A DNA stretch of 64,000 bases from positions 1 to 64,000 of the forward strand of contig JBMNUB010000007.1 of NCBI GenBank assembly GCA_050946055.1, read 5' to 3'. The stretch is from Fimadaptatus sp050946055 (lineage in GTDB: Bacteria; Bacillota; Clostridia; Christensenellales; Aristaeellaceae). The notes below the pieces were generated by a model. The model had not been told where the DNA came from. It did not search any database and saw nothing but the letters and a program-made list of their open reading frames with translations. A program made the translations under genes and the position numbers. Of the stretch, positions 43,268-51,674 are shown one piece after another (the stretch's first letter is position 1; every line of letters begins with the position of its first letter).

Positions 43268-44739
43268 GCAGCTGCCTCCTCGCCGGAAATGTAGGCCTCA
43301 TAGAAGGCCGCGCAGGCATCCACGCTGAGCTTTACCGCGCCGGAAGTAAAGGTCGCGCCGCTCAGCGTATCAACGCCCGATACGTCGGATATCGCTGCGC
43401 CCACGAAGCTGCCAAGGTAATCGTCCTCCAGCGCCAGAGAGCCTATGCCCTGCGTTTCGCCGCTGCCCTTTACGGCTATGCGCGCTATTTTGCCCTCGAT
43501 AACGTCTATCTCAAGCTCCAGAGGCACGTCCTTGTTGTAGCCGTCGGTGCTGGATGTGGTGAAGCGATAGCCCACGGCATAGCCGCCCGCATGCGCTTCC
43601 TTGACCGAGACTATCGCGGCAAAGTCGGCTTCGCGGCCTTGCATGCGGTCGGTTATGTCGATAAGCTCCTCGGCGGTGTCTATCGCAGACTGCGCTTCGG
43701 GCTGCTCTGCCTGACCTTCGCCGCCCTGCTCGTCCTGCCCCATGCCCTTTAGATACTGGTTGTAGAACGCAACCGCCTGAGCGACGGATGCCTCTATGGT
43801 GTCGGAAGTGCCGGTAGCGCCGGTCAGGCTGTCCACCTGCTCGGATACGGGCTTGTCCACCGATATGCCCGCGTACTGGCCGTAGTATTCGGGCAGCTCT
43901 GCGCGCCTGCCGTATTCGGGGCTTTCGTTGGTGGGCGCTATCTCAAGGCCGGTCACGCAGCCGTCCACCGTGGATATGCCCAGCGTCATGTTTATCGGCC
44001 CGCCGTAGCCCTTGGCCGAGAGGTCAAACGAGTAGCCTATCAGCTCCGAGCCGTCATATGCGGCCTTTATGCCGCGTATGTCGCCGTAGTCGCCAAGGAA
44101 GCTGAGCAGGTCGATGCTCTCAAAGCCCTTTGCGCCGGGCAGGGTCTTTACGCGGTATTCGTCGGCGGCATCCATGGGCATGGAGGCATTGGGCGCTATG
44201 CCCAGCACCTGCTCGCTTACCTGAGCGGCCTGACCTACGGCGTTTATGACCGTGCTGGAGGAAACGGTAGCGCCGGTTATGGTGTCTATCTCGCTCGTTA
44301 TGCCGCTTTGCGATGCGGCCTTGCCCGTGAACTGACCAAGGAAGTCGGCCTCGGTTATCTTGGAGCCCACGCCCTGAGTCTCGTTCTGGCTGTCTATGGT
44401 AACGCCGGTTATCGCGCCATCGGCGGATATGCCTACGGTCATGCCTATTACGTCCTTATAGCCTGCGGGGGCGAGGTTCATGGTGTAGCCTATGTCCTTG
44501 CCGCCCTTGCTGGCGCGGTACACGGCGCTCAGTGCGGGCGTTGAGGATATGTCTATGGTGTCGGTAATCGGCTCGAACTCGTCCGCGTCGGGCATGACGG
44601 CATAGCGGGAGGCGTTCTCCTGCTGTGCCTGCTGCTCGGCTATGGGGCCCGATGTCACGGCGTTGGTGAGCGCCAGCAGCAGTCCGGCGGCCAGAGTGAA
44701 AATCAGCAGCTTTATCGAAAGCTGTAAGAACTCACGCAT
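43264..44739 (-). CDS. rnfG: Rnf complex subunit RnfG with three FMN-binding domains
   Basis: A 491-residue protein, more than twice the usual RnfG length (about 180-220). One N-terminal membrane helix (about 8-28) is followed by three FMN_bind domains, each ending in an intact flavinylation motif: DTITGAT (152-158), DSLTGAT (303-309) and DTLSGAT (457-463); Thr158, Thr309 and Thr463 would carry covalent FMN. Domains 1 and 3 share E/GTQG(V/I)GS; domain 2 has the variant ESPEYGRR. A Gln/Glu-rich linker (334-352) separates domains 2 and 3. RnfG relays electrons outside the membrane between RnfD and RnfC/RnfA-E parts. It overlaps rnfD by 8 nt and rnfE by 4 nt. Confidence 0.93.
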   Translation of the reverse strand: MREFLQLSIKLLIFTLAAGLLLALTNAVTSGPIAEQQAQQENASRYAVMPDADEFEPITDTIDISSTPALSAVYRASKGGKDIGYTMNLAPAGYKDVIGMTVGISADGAITGVTIDSQNETQGVGSKITEADFLGQFTGKAASQSGITSEIDTITGATVSSSTVINAVGQAAQVSEQVLGIAPNASMPMDAADEYRVKTLPGAKGFESIDLLSFLGDYGDIRGIKAAYDGSELIGYSFDLSAKGYGGPINMTLGISTVDGCVTGLEIAPTNESPEYGRRAELPEYYGQYAGISVDKPVSEQVDSLTGATGTSDTIEASVAQAVAFYNQYLKGMGQDEQGGEGQAEQPEAQSAIDTAEELIDITDRMQGREADFAAIVSVKEAHAGGYAVGYRFTTSSTDGYNKDVPLELEIDVIEGKIARIAVKGSGETQGIGSLALEDDYLGSFVGAAISDVSGVDTLSGATFTSGAVKLSVDACAAFYEAYISGEEAAA

Positions 44740-45691
44740 TTTTCTTTACCCTCCCGTATACTCGCGGCGCGGTGTAGCGGTCTATCAGCGGCACGAGCAG
44801 GTTCATGAACAGTATCGCGTAGGAGCAGCCTTCGGGATAGGTGGGGTTGAAGGCGCGGATTATGAACAGCATAAAGCCGCAGCCCGCGCCGAATATCAGC
44901 TGTCCCAGCGGCGTGACCGGCGAGGAGGAATAGTCCGTCGCCATGAAGAACGCGCCCAGTATCATGCCGCCCGAGAGCAGCTGGTAAAGCGCCGAGCCGG
45001 TCTCCATGGAGTATATCGAGCCGCTGTTTATGAGGAAGCATATGAACGCCGTACCCAGCATGGCTACGGGTATGCGCCAGGATATTACCTTGCGTATGAG
45101 CAGATACGCGGCACCGATGAGCAGCGCCAGCTTGCTCACTTCACCCAGACACCCCGGTATGTCGCCTATGAACAGCTGCCACAGCGAATAGGTGCTTGTG
45201 TCGGCGCTTGCAAGAGCTGTAGCGCCGGTGTAAGCGTCGGCGGCGTATGTGACGGGCGCGGTGAAGGCGGAACCGGTCATAAGGCTCATCCAGCTGGCCA
45301 GCATTACCGCGCGCGCCGCCAGCGCCGGGTTCATGAAGTTTTTGCCTATGCCGCCAAAGAACTGCTTGACTATGATTATGGCAAACGCCGAACCTATCAT
45401 GGGCAGCCATAGGGGGGCGCTAGCAGGCACGTTGTATGCGACTAGCAGTCCTGTGACTATCGCCGAGCAGTCGCTTATAGTGACCGTGCGGTGCATGAGG
45501 CGCTGAGTTATCGCCTCTGCCAGCACCGCAGTTATCGTAGATGCCGCTATCAGCGCCAGCGCATACCAGCCAAAGAACCATACTGCCGCGACTGCCGCGG
45601 GCATGAGCGCTATGCACACGTCCAGCATCACGCGGCGCGTGGTGTCGTTTGCGCGTATGTGCGGCGATGAGGTAACTATGATATTGTCCAT
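44732..45691 (-). CDS. rnfD: Rnf complex membrane subunit RnfD
   Basis: A 319-residue polytopic protein with about 9-10 helices. The covalent FMN site is DAYTGATAL (Thr158). Other family blocks: SSPHIRANDTTRRVM, GGIGKNFMNPALAARA and GAFFMATDYSSSPVTPLGQLIFGAGCG. RnfD passes electrons and probably forms part of the ion path. The ATG at 45691 follows GGAGGAG; the longer frame upstream has no homology and belongs to the rnfC end. Confidence 0.95.
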   Translation of the reverse strand: MDNIIVTSSPHIRANDTTRRVMLDVCIALMPAAVAAVWFFGWYALALIAASTITAVLAEAITQRLMHRTVTISDCSAIVTGLLVAYNVPASAPLWLPMIGSAFAIIIVKQFFGGIGKNFMNPALAARAVMLASWMSLMTGSAFTAPVTYAADAYTGATALASADTSTYSLWQLFIGDIPGCLGEVSKLALLIGAAYLLIRKVISWRIPVAMLGTAFICFLINSGSIYSMETGSALYQLLSGGMILGAFFMATDYSSSPVTPLGQLIFGAGCGFMLFIIRAFNPTYPEGCSYAILFMNLLVPLIDRYTAPRVYGRVKKNA

Positions 45692-45708
45692 GTCTCCACG
45701 CTCCTCCT

Positions 45709-47055
45709 TTATTGCCGGGCCTTGCGGCGCTTCAGTATCTCGCGCTTGCCCATGCGTATGGACAGCGCCAGCTCGCGCTTGGCGGGGCATACGTAAGAAC
45801 ACGAGCCGCACTCTATGCAGTCCAGCGCGTTCATGGCCTCCGCATCGTCAAAGCGGTCGTGCATCACCAACTCGTTGAGGCGCAGCGGCATAAGGTGTAT
45901 GGGACAGGCCGCAACGCACCTGCCGCAGCGTATGCAGTTGCTCTCGGGCAGCTTGCTTGCGTGCGCCCTGCCTATCAGCAGTATGCCGCCGGTGGCCTTG
46001 ACTACGGGCGTTTGCAGGCTGCTCAGCGCCTGACCCATCATCGGGCCGCCTGCAATCAGCTTTACGGTGTCGTCGGGCATGCCGCCGCACTGCTCGATGA
46101 GTTCGCCTATGGGCGTGCCTACGCGGGCGATGAGGTTGGCGGGCTGCGGCACGTCGCCGGTTATGGTGACGATGCGCTCGGTTATGGGCCTGCCGGTATT
46201 AAACGCTTCGCTCAGCGCCGCCGCCGTGGACACGTTCATGACTATGCAGCCCGCGTCCATGGGCAGCTTGCCCGAGGGAACCTGTCTGCCGGTCACGGCC
46301 TGAATTAGCTGCTTTTCGCCGCCCTGCGGGTACTTGACCTTTAGCTCCGTCACTTCGTAGGGCGAGCCTTCAAGCGCCTTGCGCATGGCCAAAATGGCGT
46401 CGGGCTTGTTCTGCTCTATGGCGACGGTGCCGTGGCGCGCGCCGGATATCTTCATGGCAAGCGCCAGACCTTTTGCGACATCCTCAGCATGCTCCAGCAT
46501 CATGCGGTGGTCGCTGGTCAAAAAAGGCTCGCACTCCGCGCCGTTGATTATCACATGGTCTATGGGCTTGTCCTCGGGCGGGGTGAGCTTTATCGAAGTG
46601 GGGAAGGCCGCGCCGCCCAGACCCACTATGCCCTTTTCGCGCACGAAGGCGGCCATGTCCTTGGGGGACATGGAGTCCATGCCCTCGGGCGCATGCACGT
46701 CGGGATGCCATTCATCCTGAAAGTCGTTTTCAATCACCACTACCTGAGCACTGGCTCCGCCCGCCATCGGGCGCATCTCCAGCGCCTTGACCTTGCCGGA
46801 CACGCTGGCATGCACCGGCGCGCCCATAAAGCCGCGCGGCTCGCCTATCTTCTGCCCCATGAGCACGCGCTCGCCGGGCTTCACAAGGGGCATGCACGGC
46901 GCGCCGATGTGCTGGGCCATGGATATGGCGACCAGCGCGGGCGCGTTAGCCTGGCGCGCGGGCTGCGCGCTTGTGGCCGCTTTGCCCCGGCCGAACTCGT
47001 GCGGATGTATCCCGCCCGGAAATGTACTTGCCAAACTTCCCACAGTCACATCCAT
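45709..47055 (-). CDS. rnfC: Rnf complex subunit RnfC
   Basis: A 448-residue peripheral subunit: FPGGIHPHE, a biotinyl-like domain (GAPVHASVSGKVKALE), the NADH/FMN fold (GIVGLGGAAFPTSIKLTPP; INGAECEPFLTSDHRMMLE; YPQGGEKQLIQAVTGRQVPSG), then two 4Fe-4S motifs (CIRCGRCVAACP and CIECGSCSYVCP). It exchanges electrons with NAD+/NADH and is first in the rnfCDGEAB operon. The start is uncertain: ATG 47055 directly follows AAAGG, and GTG 47049 has better spacing. An extended -10 promoter lies about 90 bp upstream. Confidence 0.94.
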   Translation of the reverse strand: MDVTVGSLASTFPGGIHPHEFGRGKAATSAQPARQANAPALVAISMAQHIGAPCMPLVKPGERVLMGQKIGEPRGFMGAPVHASVSGKVKALEMRPMAGGASAQVVVIENDFQDEWHPDVHAPEGMDSMSPKDMAAFVREKGIVGLGGAAFPTSIKLTPPEDKPIDHVIINGAECEPFLTSDHRMMLEHAEDVAKGLALAMKISGARHGTVAIEQNKPDAILAMRKALEGSPYEVTELKVKYPQGGEKQLIQAVTGRQVPSGKLPMDAGCIVMNVSTAAALSEAFNTGRPITERIVTITGDVPQPANLIARVGTPIGELIEQCGGMPDDTVKLIAGGPMMGQALSSLQTPVVKATGGILLIGRAHASKLPESNCIRCGRCVAACPIHLMPLRLNELVMHDRFDDAEAMNALDCIECGSCSYVCPAKRELALSIRMGKREILKRRKARQ

Positions 47056-47095
47056 CCTTTCGAAAGAGGATCTGTTTTTTCTCAATGCAAACTAT

Positions 47096-47121
47096 GCGGC
47101 GCAGCTTACATGCTGCGCCGC
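47096..47121 (-). promoter_or_regulatory. Leader hairpin before rnfC
   Basis: A perfect 9-bp stem GCGGCGCAG (47096-47104) / CTGCGCCGC (47113-47121) lies between the promoter and rnfC. No T-run follows directly, so it may stabilise the mRNA or block leakage rather than terminate. Confidence 0.5.
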
Positions 47122-47143
47122 GCAGATATGCGCCTCAGGTTTT

Positions 47144-47152
47144 AGTATAGCA
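47144..47152 (-). promoter_or_regulatory. Extended -10 promoter of the rnf operon
   Basis: On the minus strand TGC-TATACT (47144-47152) matches an extended -10; the -35 region (GTGTCT) is poor. Confidence 0.6.
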
Positions 47153-47245
47153 TATAGATGCGAAAAAGACACGCGAAATTTTGAAAAAGTACTGTCATGG
47201 ATAGCAATGGCATATTTTTATGCCCTAAATGAATTGAACGCGCTG

Positions 47246-49528
47246 CTATCCTTCAATATTGGCTTTATCGGTTTCCCTGTACTGAGTTGGTAACATGCCA
47301 TAGCACTTTTTAAAAACTCGGCGAAATGCATGTGAGGAATTGTAGCCGGTCTGCTTGGCTATGTCATCTACGCTCAATTCACTGCCTATCAGCAATTCCG
47401 CAGCCTTGTCCATGCGGCAGCGCTCAAGCAGCGCGGCAAATGTGGAGCCGCTTTGCGAACGTATATAGCGGTAAAGGTAGGATTCGGGCAGGCCAAACTG
47501 CTCGGATAAACTGTAAAGAGTAAAGTCTGGATCGGAAAAGCGCTCATTTATTGAATCCAGTATCTGATTCATGCGCTCCTTGTCGCGATCCTTGCTGGCT
47601 TGCTGGTTAAACAGTATTATGTCATTAACCATGTTGCGCAACGCATTGGGCAACTCATCTGCCGATATAAATTCGCGATCATCAAGCAAAAATTCAGCAC
47701 GTAACAGTATTTCGTCCCGGCATGCTGCACCTTCGGCAGAACGCGCTATGGTCAGGTGAAGCGCATGCCTAAACATCTTTAGCATGTCAGGCGATACTGC
47801 GCCTGTGGAAAGATTGCGCTCGACTATGTGATCTATCAGGTTGAATGCTATGTTGCATTCACCTGCCTGTATAGCCTTTATGAGGTGCAGTTCTTCCTGA
47901 ATTGAGTAATATACGTCAGCCCTCACATCATTCTTGGCAAAGAGCAGTGCGCCGTCATCAGCGGCAATGCAGTCGTGGGCGCGTGCAAACAAGCTGCTCA
48001 CATCAGCTATGTCGTGAGTAAAGCCGCCGCATATATAGCATAGCGATATGTTGAATTGCAGGCGCAGTCCTTGCGAGATTTGCTCTATGGCATTTTGTAG
48101 GCATATTGAGCAATGCTCTTGATCCATATCGTCCATGAGTATCAAAATGGGCATTTCCGACGTGTAATTTCCGCTGAAAAGCGCAGAAAATCCATCAAGC
48201 TCATAGAAGGCATGCTCTACGATGAGCCATACGTTGTTCATATCGCTTATTGCATCAGCCGTATCTCCGCTGTCGGCTGTGGTAAGCGGACAGCGCACAA
48301 GCAAAGCGGCATAGGTTTTAGCGCTTAAATCCATGCCGAGTGTGCGAGCGCGGCTATCTATCTCATTGGGTAGAAATGCAGAACCATCTGTCAGCCGGCG
48401 TATGAGATCGCGCCGTGAATAGTCCATATAGCGCTTCATGCCCTGACTTAGCGCGGCATTGCTGCGCACGCATTCGCTTATTGTACCCTTTAAGTAGTCG
48501 TAGCTTATGGGTGCAGATGCGGTAGAAGCATCGCTACTCTTAACGATGTCATATATGTCCATGACTGGGCGGGAGGAGCGCAGCGCCAGTATGAAGGATA
48601 CCAATATGCCCACAAGCAGGCCGGCTATGGTTACAAACATCATTATTCGGCGTATGAACGCCACTTTTTCGTAGACTATGTCGCTGGAAACATAGGCGGT
48701 ATAAGAATAGCCGCGCGCGTCGGAGCAGGAGAGTATTATGTACTGATCCGGATCGACGTTTATCTCGCTTACGTATGCGTAATTGCCCGCAGAGCCGCCT
48801 GCAGCCTGAAGGATTATGGAACCGCTGCTGTCCGCTATAAAGGCAAAGCAGTCATTTGACAGTATTAGGTCATTGAGTATTTCCATGAGCTTGGTGGCAT
48901 CGAGTATCGCATATGCGGACGCACCGCTTATACAGCGCCCGGTGCTTGATATTATCGGCGAAGTTACAAATATGGCATTGTAGTTTTTTCCGAAAAGGTT
49001 CACGTTGGTCATAGGATGGAACATGAACTTGTCGGCACTTTGCATTTCTTCAAGTATATCGCTGTTGGCTGAGCGCAGGCCGAAGCCAAAGTACGAGTTG
49101 GACCTAGCATATCCCGCAAGCTTGGACACAACCGCCTTGGACATAGAACTATAAACGCCTAACTCTATTATATTGGCCTGCTCCATTACATAGCGCTGTA
49201 TATCGACTGAACGGCGAAGGTCTTCTGTGCAGGATGCGAGCAAACTGCTGGAATACGGATAACTCCGGCTTGCAAACTTGCGTGCAGCGCTGTCAAAGCT
49301 CAATGCGGATACTACGTTCTCGGTGAGCGAGAATACGCTGTCGGCGGCTTGACGGCATTGCTCTATCACGCTGGTATTGCGGCTTATTACATCTTCCTCC
49401 ATGGTATGCAGCGTTATGGAGTACACACAGCTCAGCGTAGCTGCTGGTATTATAGTAGCAATTATAAATGATACAAAGAATGTCGCAAGTATGCGATTGC
49501 CGCGTATCGTAAAGCGCCTTGCTGTCAT
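47246..49528 (-). CDS. Membrane-bound AraC-family regulator (YtdP-like)
   Basis: A 760-residue protein: TM1 at about 13-35, an extracellular sensor domain at about 36-285 of dCache type, TM2 at about 290-315, a long cytoplasmic middle, and an AraC DNA-binding domain at about 660-750 (FTLYSLSEQFGLPESYLYRYIRSQSGSTFAALLERCRMDKAAELL; SVDDIAKQTGYNSSHAFRRVFKKCYGMLPTQYR). Such regulators control neighbouring sugar importer genes in Firmicutes. It is divergent from the LplBCA-type genes, sharing a control region with promoters both ways. The ATG at 49528 follows GGAGG. Base composition is visibly less GC-rich than the housekeeping genes. Confidence 0.9.
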   Translation of the reverse strand: MTARRFTIRGNRILATFFVSFIIATIIPAATLSCVYSITLHTMEEDVISRNTSVIEQCRQAADSVFSLTENVVSALSFDSAARKFASRSYPYSSSLLASCTEDLRRSVDIQRYVMEQANIIELGVYSSMSKAVVSKLAGYARSNSYFGFGLRSANSDILEEMQSADKFMFHPMTNVNLFGKNYNAIFVTSPIISSTGRCISGASAYAILDATKLMEILNDLILSNDCFAFIADSSGSIILQAAGGSAGNYAYVSEINVDPDQYIILSCSDARGYSYTAYVSSDIVYEKVAFIRRIMMFVTIAGLLVGILVSFILALRSSRPVMDIYDIVKSSDASTASAPISYDYLKGTISECVRSNAALSQGMKRYMDYSRRDLIRRLTDGSAFLPNEIDSRARTLGMDLSAKTYAALLVRCPLTTADSGDTADAISDMNNVWLIVEHAFYELDGFSALFSGNYTSEMPILILMDDMDQEHCSICLQNAIEQISQGLRLQFNISLCYICGGFTHDIADVSSLFARAHDCIAADDGALLFAKNDVRADVYYSIQEELHLIKAIQAGECNIAFNLIDHIVERNLSTGAVSPDMLKMFRHALHLTIARSAEGAACRDEILLRAEFLLDDREFISADELPNALRNMVNDIILFNQQASKDRDKERMNQILDSINERFSDPDFTLYSLSEQFGLPESYLYRYIRSQSGSTFAALLERCRMDKAAELLIGSELSVDDIAKQTGYNSSHAFRRVFKKCYGMLPTQYRETDKANIEG

Positions 49529-49590
49529 GCTGCATCCTCCTGACGGCAGTATATGGTATTGCTTCGTTAACGTACTGACCATCAATGTAA

Positions 49591-49620
49591 ATTATAGCCT
49601 TGGTACCATTGTGTTTGCAA
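49591..49620 (-). promoter_or_regulatory. Promoter of the AraC-family regulator
   Basis: On the minus strand TTGCAA (49615-49620), an 18-bp spacer and TATAAT (49591-49596). Confidence 0.75.
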
Positions 49621-49634
49621 GGGTCAAAACATGA

Positions 49635-49690
49635 CAAAACCCACTTAAAACTGCAGTCTGGACAAAATATGTACCCTGAATTGGGTTTTG
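49635..49690. promoter_or_regulatory. Inverted repeat between the divergent promoters
   Basis: CAAAACCCA (49635-49643) and TGGGTTTTG (49682-49690) are 9-bp inverted arms, centred between the two promoters and ending 4 bp before the importer -35. A candidate operator for the adjacent regulator; this role is inferred. Confidence 0.5.
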
Positions 49691-49694
49691 AACC

Positions 49695-49723
49695 TTGAAA
49701 AATGTAAAGATGAGCGCTATATT
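49695..49723 (+). promoter_or_regulatory. Promoter of the sugar importer operon
   Basis: TTGAAA (49695-49700), a 17-bp spacer and TATATT (49718-49723), 42 bp before the first permease gene. Confidence 0.75.
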
Positions 49724-49765
49724 GTCCGCAACAAATCTTTACAAACAATCCGGAGGTGAGCAGAT

Positions 49766-50707
49766 GTGAATGCTGGCTCGACAGCTGCAAAGCATAAGAC
49801 TGAGCGGAGTCTTAAGCGGCGCATGCGCAATGACTGGCAGATATATGCAATAATGTTTCTGCCGCTTATGTGGCTGCTTGTGTTCTCATATGTACCAATG
49901 TACGGGGTGCTGATAGGCTTTACTAAGTACAATATAGTAAACGGTCTGGCAGGCAGCAAGTGGATAGGCATGGCTAATTTTCAGCGCTTCTTCACTACGC
50001 CGTCGGCGATGGCCACCATATACAATACCATAACGCTTAGTCTGTATTCGCTTGTGGCCGGAGTGCCATGTCCGATAATACTGGCTATACTGCTCAATGA
50101 ATGCCGCAATGTGCATTATAAGAAGACTGTACAGATGATTACGTACGCGCCGTACTTCATATCGACAGTCGTGCTGGTGGCAATGATGATGCAGATGTTT
50201 GACCAGCGCAACGGAATAATAAATCGCATAATAAACGCATTCGGGTTCAAGAGCATAAACTTCATGGCTTCAAAGCCGCTGTTTAAGCACATGTATGTCT
50301 GGTCGGGCGTATGGCAAAGCACTGGCTTTAATGCGATAATATATCTTGCGGCGCTGAGCAGCGTGGACGTGAGCCAGCATGAGGCCGCCATAATAGATGG
50401 AGCCAGCCGCGTGCAGCGCGTATGGTATATAGACCTGCCCAGCATAGTGCCGACTATGACCATACTCTTTATACTTAACTGCGGCTCAATAATGAACGTG
50501 GGCTTTGAAAAGGTATACCTCATGCAGAATAGTGCCAACGCGCAGGTGTCAGAAGTATTAAGCACATACATATATAAGCTGGGTCTTTTGAATCTGGACT
50601 ATGGCTATTCGGCGGCGGTCAACCTGTTCAATTCACTGGTCAACTTCATCTTGGTCGTTACTGTAAACGGCGTAGCGCGCAAGATGGGCGGCAACAGTCT
50701 TTGGTAA
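49766..50707 (+). CDS. LplB-type ABC importer permease
   Basis: A 313-residue permease with six helices: IMFLPLMWLLVFSYVPMYGVLIGFTKY, then the EAA loop SSVDVSQHEAAIIDGASRVQRVWYIDLPSIVPTM. It belongs to the CUT1 subgroup next to LplB/YteP of Bacillus, which import complex saccharides. The GTG start at 49766 is 9 nt after GGAGG; ATG 49764 runs straight into TGA. No ATPase gene is present, as usual for this subgroup, which shares an ATPase made elsewhere. Confidence 0.93.
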   Translation: MNAGSTAAKHKTERSLKRRMRNDWQIYAIMFLPLMWLLVFSYVPMYGVLIGFTKYNIVNGLAGSKWIGMANFQRFFTTPSAMATIYNTITLSLYSLVAGVPCPIILAILLNECRNVHYKKTVQMITYAPYFISTVVLVAMMMQMFDQRNGIINRIINAFGFKSINFMASKPLFKHMYVWSGVWQSTGFNAIIYLAALSSVDVSQHEAAIIDGASRVQRVWYIDLPSIVPTMTILFILNCGSIMNVGFEKVYLMQNSANAQVSEVLSTYIYKLGLLNLDYGYSAAVNLFNSLVNFILVVTVNGVARKMGGNSLW

Positions 50708-50722
50708 AGGGGGCGGCGCTTA

Positions 50723-51628
50723 ATGCCGGACGCAAAGAAAAACCATATAGGTCAAACGCGCGAGGATCGCGTGTTCGGAGTGGCGGTGTATACGCTGCTT
50801 ACGCTTACAGGAATAATAGTGCTGTATCCGCTTGTGTACGTTGTAAGCGCATCGGTGTCCAATTCTACGGCAGTAATATCGGGTAAAGTATGGCTTTGGC
50901 CTGTGGAACCGACGCTTATAGCCTATAAGCAGGTATTCAAAAATCCCAACATAGTCTCGGGCTATATGAACAGTATAATATACTCGCTCGTAGGCACCCT
51001 TTTTAGCCTAGCGCTTTCCATACTTGCGGGATATGGACTGTCGCGTCATGGCTTTGCAGGCAAGAGCATGATGAACAGATTGTTCATATTTGCAACTCTG
51101 TTCTCGGGAGGCATGATACCTTTTTATATCATAGTGCGCAAGTTGGGTATGATAAATACCCGCTGGTCGCTAGTGATACCAAACGCACTGAATGTATTCC
51201 ATATAATGTTGATGCGCACCTACATACAGGGCTCTATACCCGATGAAATGCTGGAAGCAGCGGATATAGATGGATGCGATCACTTCCGCAAGCTGATACT
51301 GTTTGTGGTTCCGCTATCCGGGTCGATAATAGCTGTGCTGACGCTATATAACGTAGTAGGTCAGTGGAACTCGTACTTCAATGCACTTATGTTCTTAAAC
51401 AGCTATGACCTCTACCCGCTGCAGATAATACTGCGGGAAGTGCTGATACAAAACACAATGACGATAGACATGATAACGGATATATCGGCGCTGGAACTGA
51501 AGCAGGGCCTGGCGGACATACTCAAATATGCGCTTATAGTAGTAGCGAGCGCGCCGCTTATAATAGCTTATCCTTTTGTGCAGAAGTTCTTCGTAAAGGG
51601 AGTTATGGTAGGCTCCATGAAGGGATGA
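50723..51628 (+). CDS. LplC/YtcP-type ABC importer permease
   Basis: A 301-residue CUT1 permease with six helices: LTLTGIIVLYPLVYVVSASVSNS, LFSLALSILAGYGLSRHG, the EAA loop IPDEMLEAADIDGCDHFRKLILFVVPLSGS, and a C-terminal FFVKGVMVGSMKG typical of LplC proteins. It forms the membrane channel with the upstream permease; the spacing is 15 bp with GGGGCGG before the ATG. Confidence 0.93.
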   Translation: MPDAKKNHIGQTREDRVFGVAVYTLLTLTGIIVLYPLVYVVSASVSNSTAVISGKVWLWPVEPTLIAYKQVFKNPNIVSGYMNSIIYSLVGTLFSLALSILAGYGLSRHGFAGKSMMNRLFIFATLFSGGMIPFYIIVRKLGMINTRWSLVIPNALNVFHIMLMRTYIQGSIPDEMLEAADIDGCDHFRKLILFVVPLSGSIIAVLTLYNVVGQWNSYFNALMFLNSYDLYPLQIILREVLIQNTMTIDMITDISALELKQGLADILKYALIVVASAPLIIAYPFVQKFFVKGVMVGSMKG

Positions 51629-51674
51629 TGTCGTTCCGCACGGATGTGCTTAATCAAAAAAGGAGGATGTAGAC

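Noticed and set aside
47056..47143. Riboswitch in the rnfC leader
   Set aside because: Only one simple 9-bp hairpin is present in a leader of about 90 nt; no known aptamer core was recognised.
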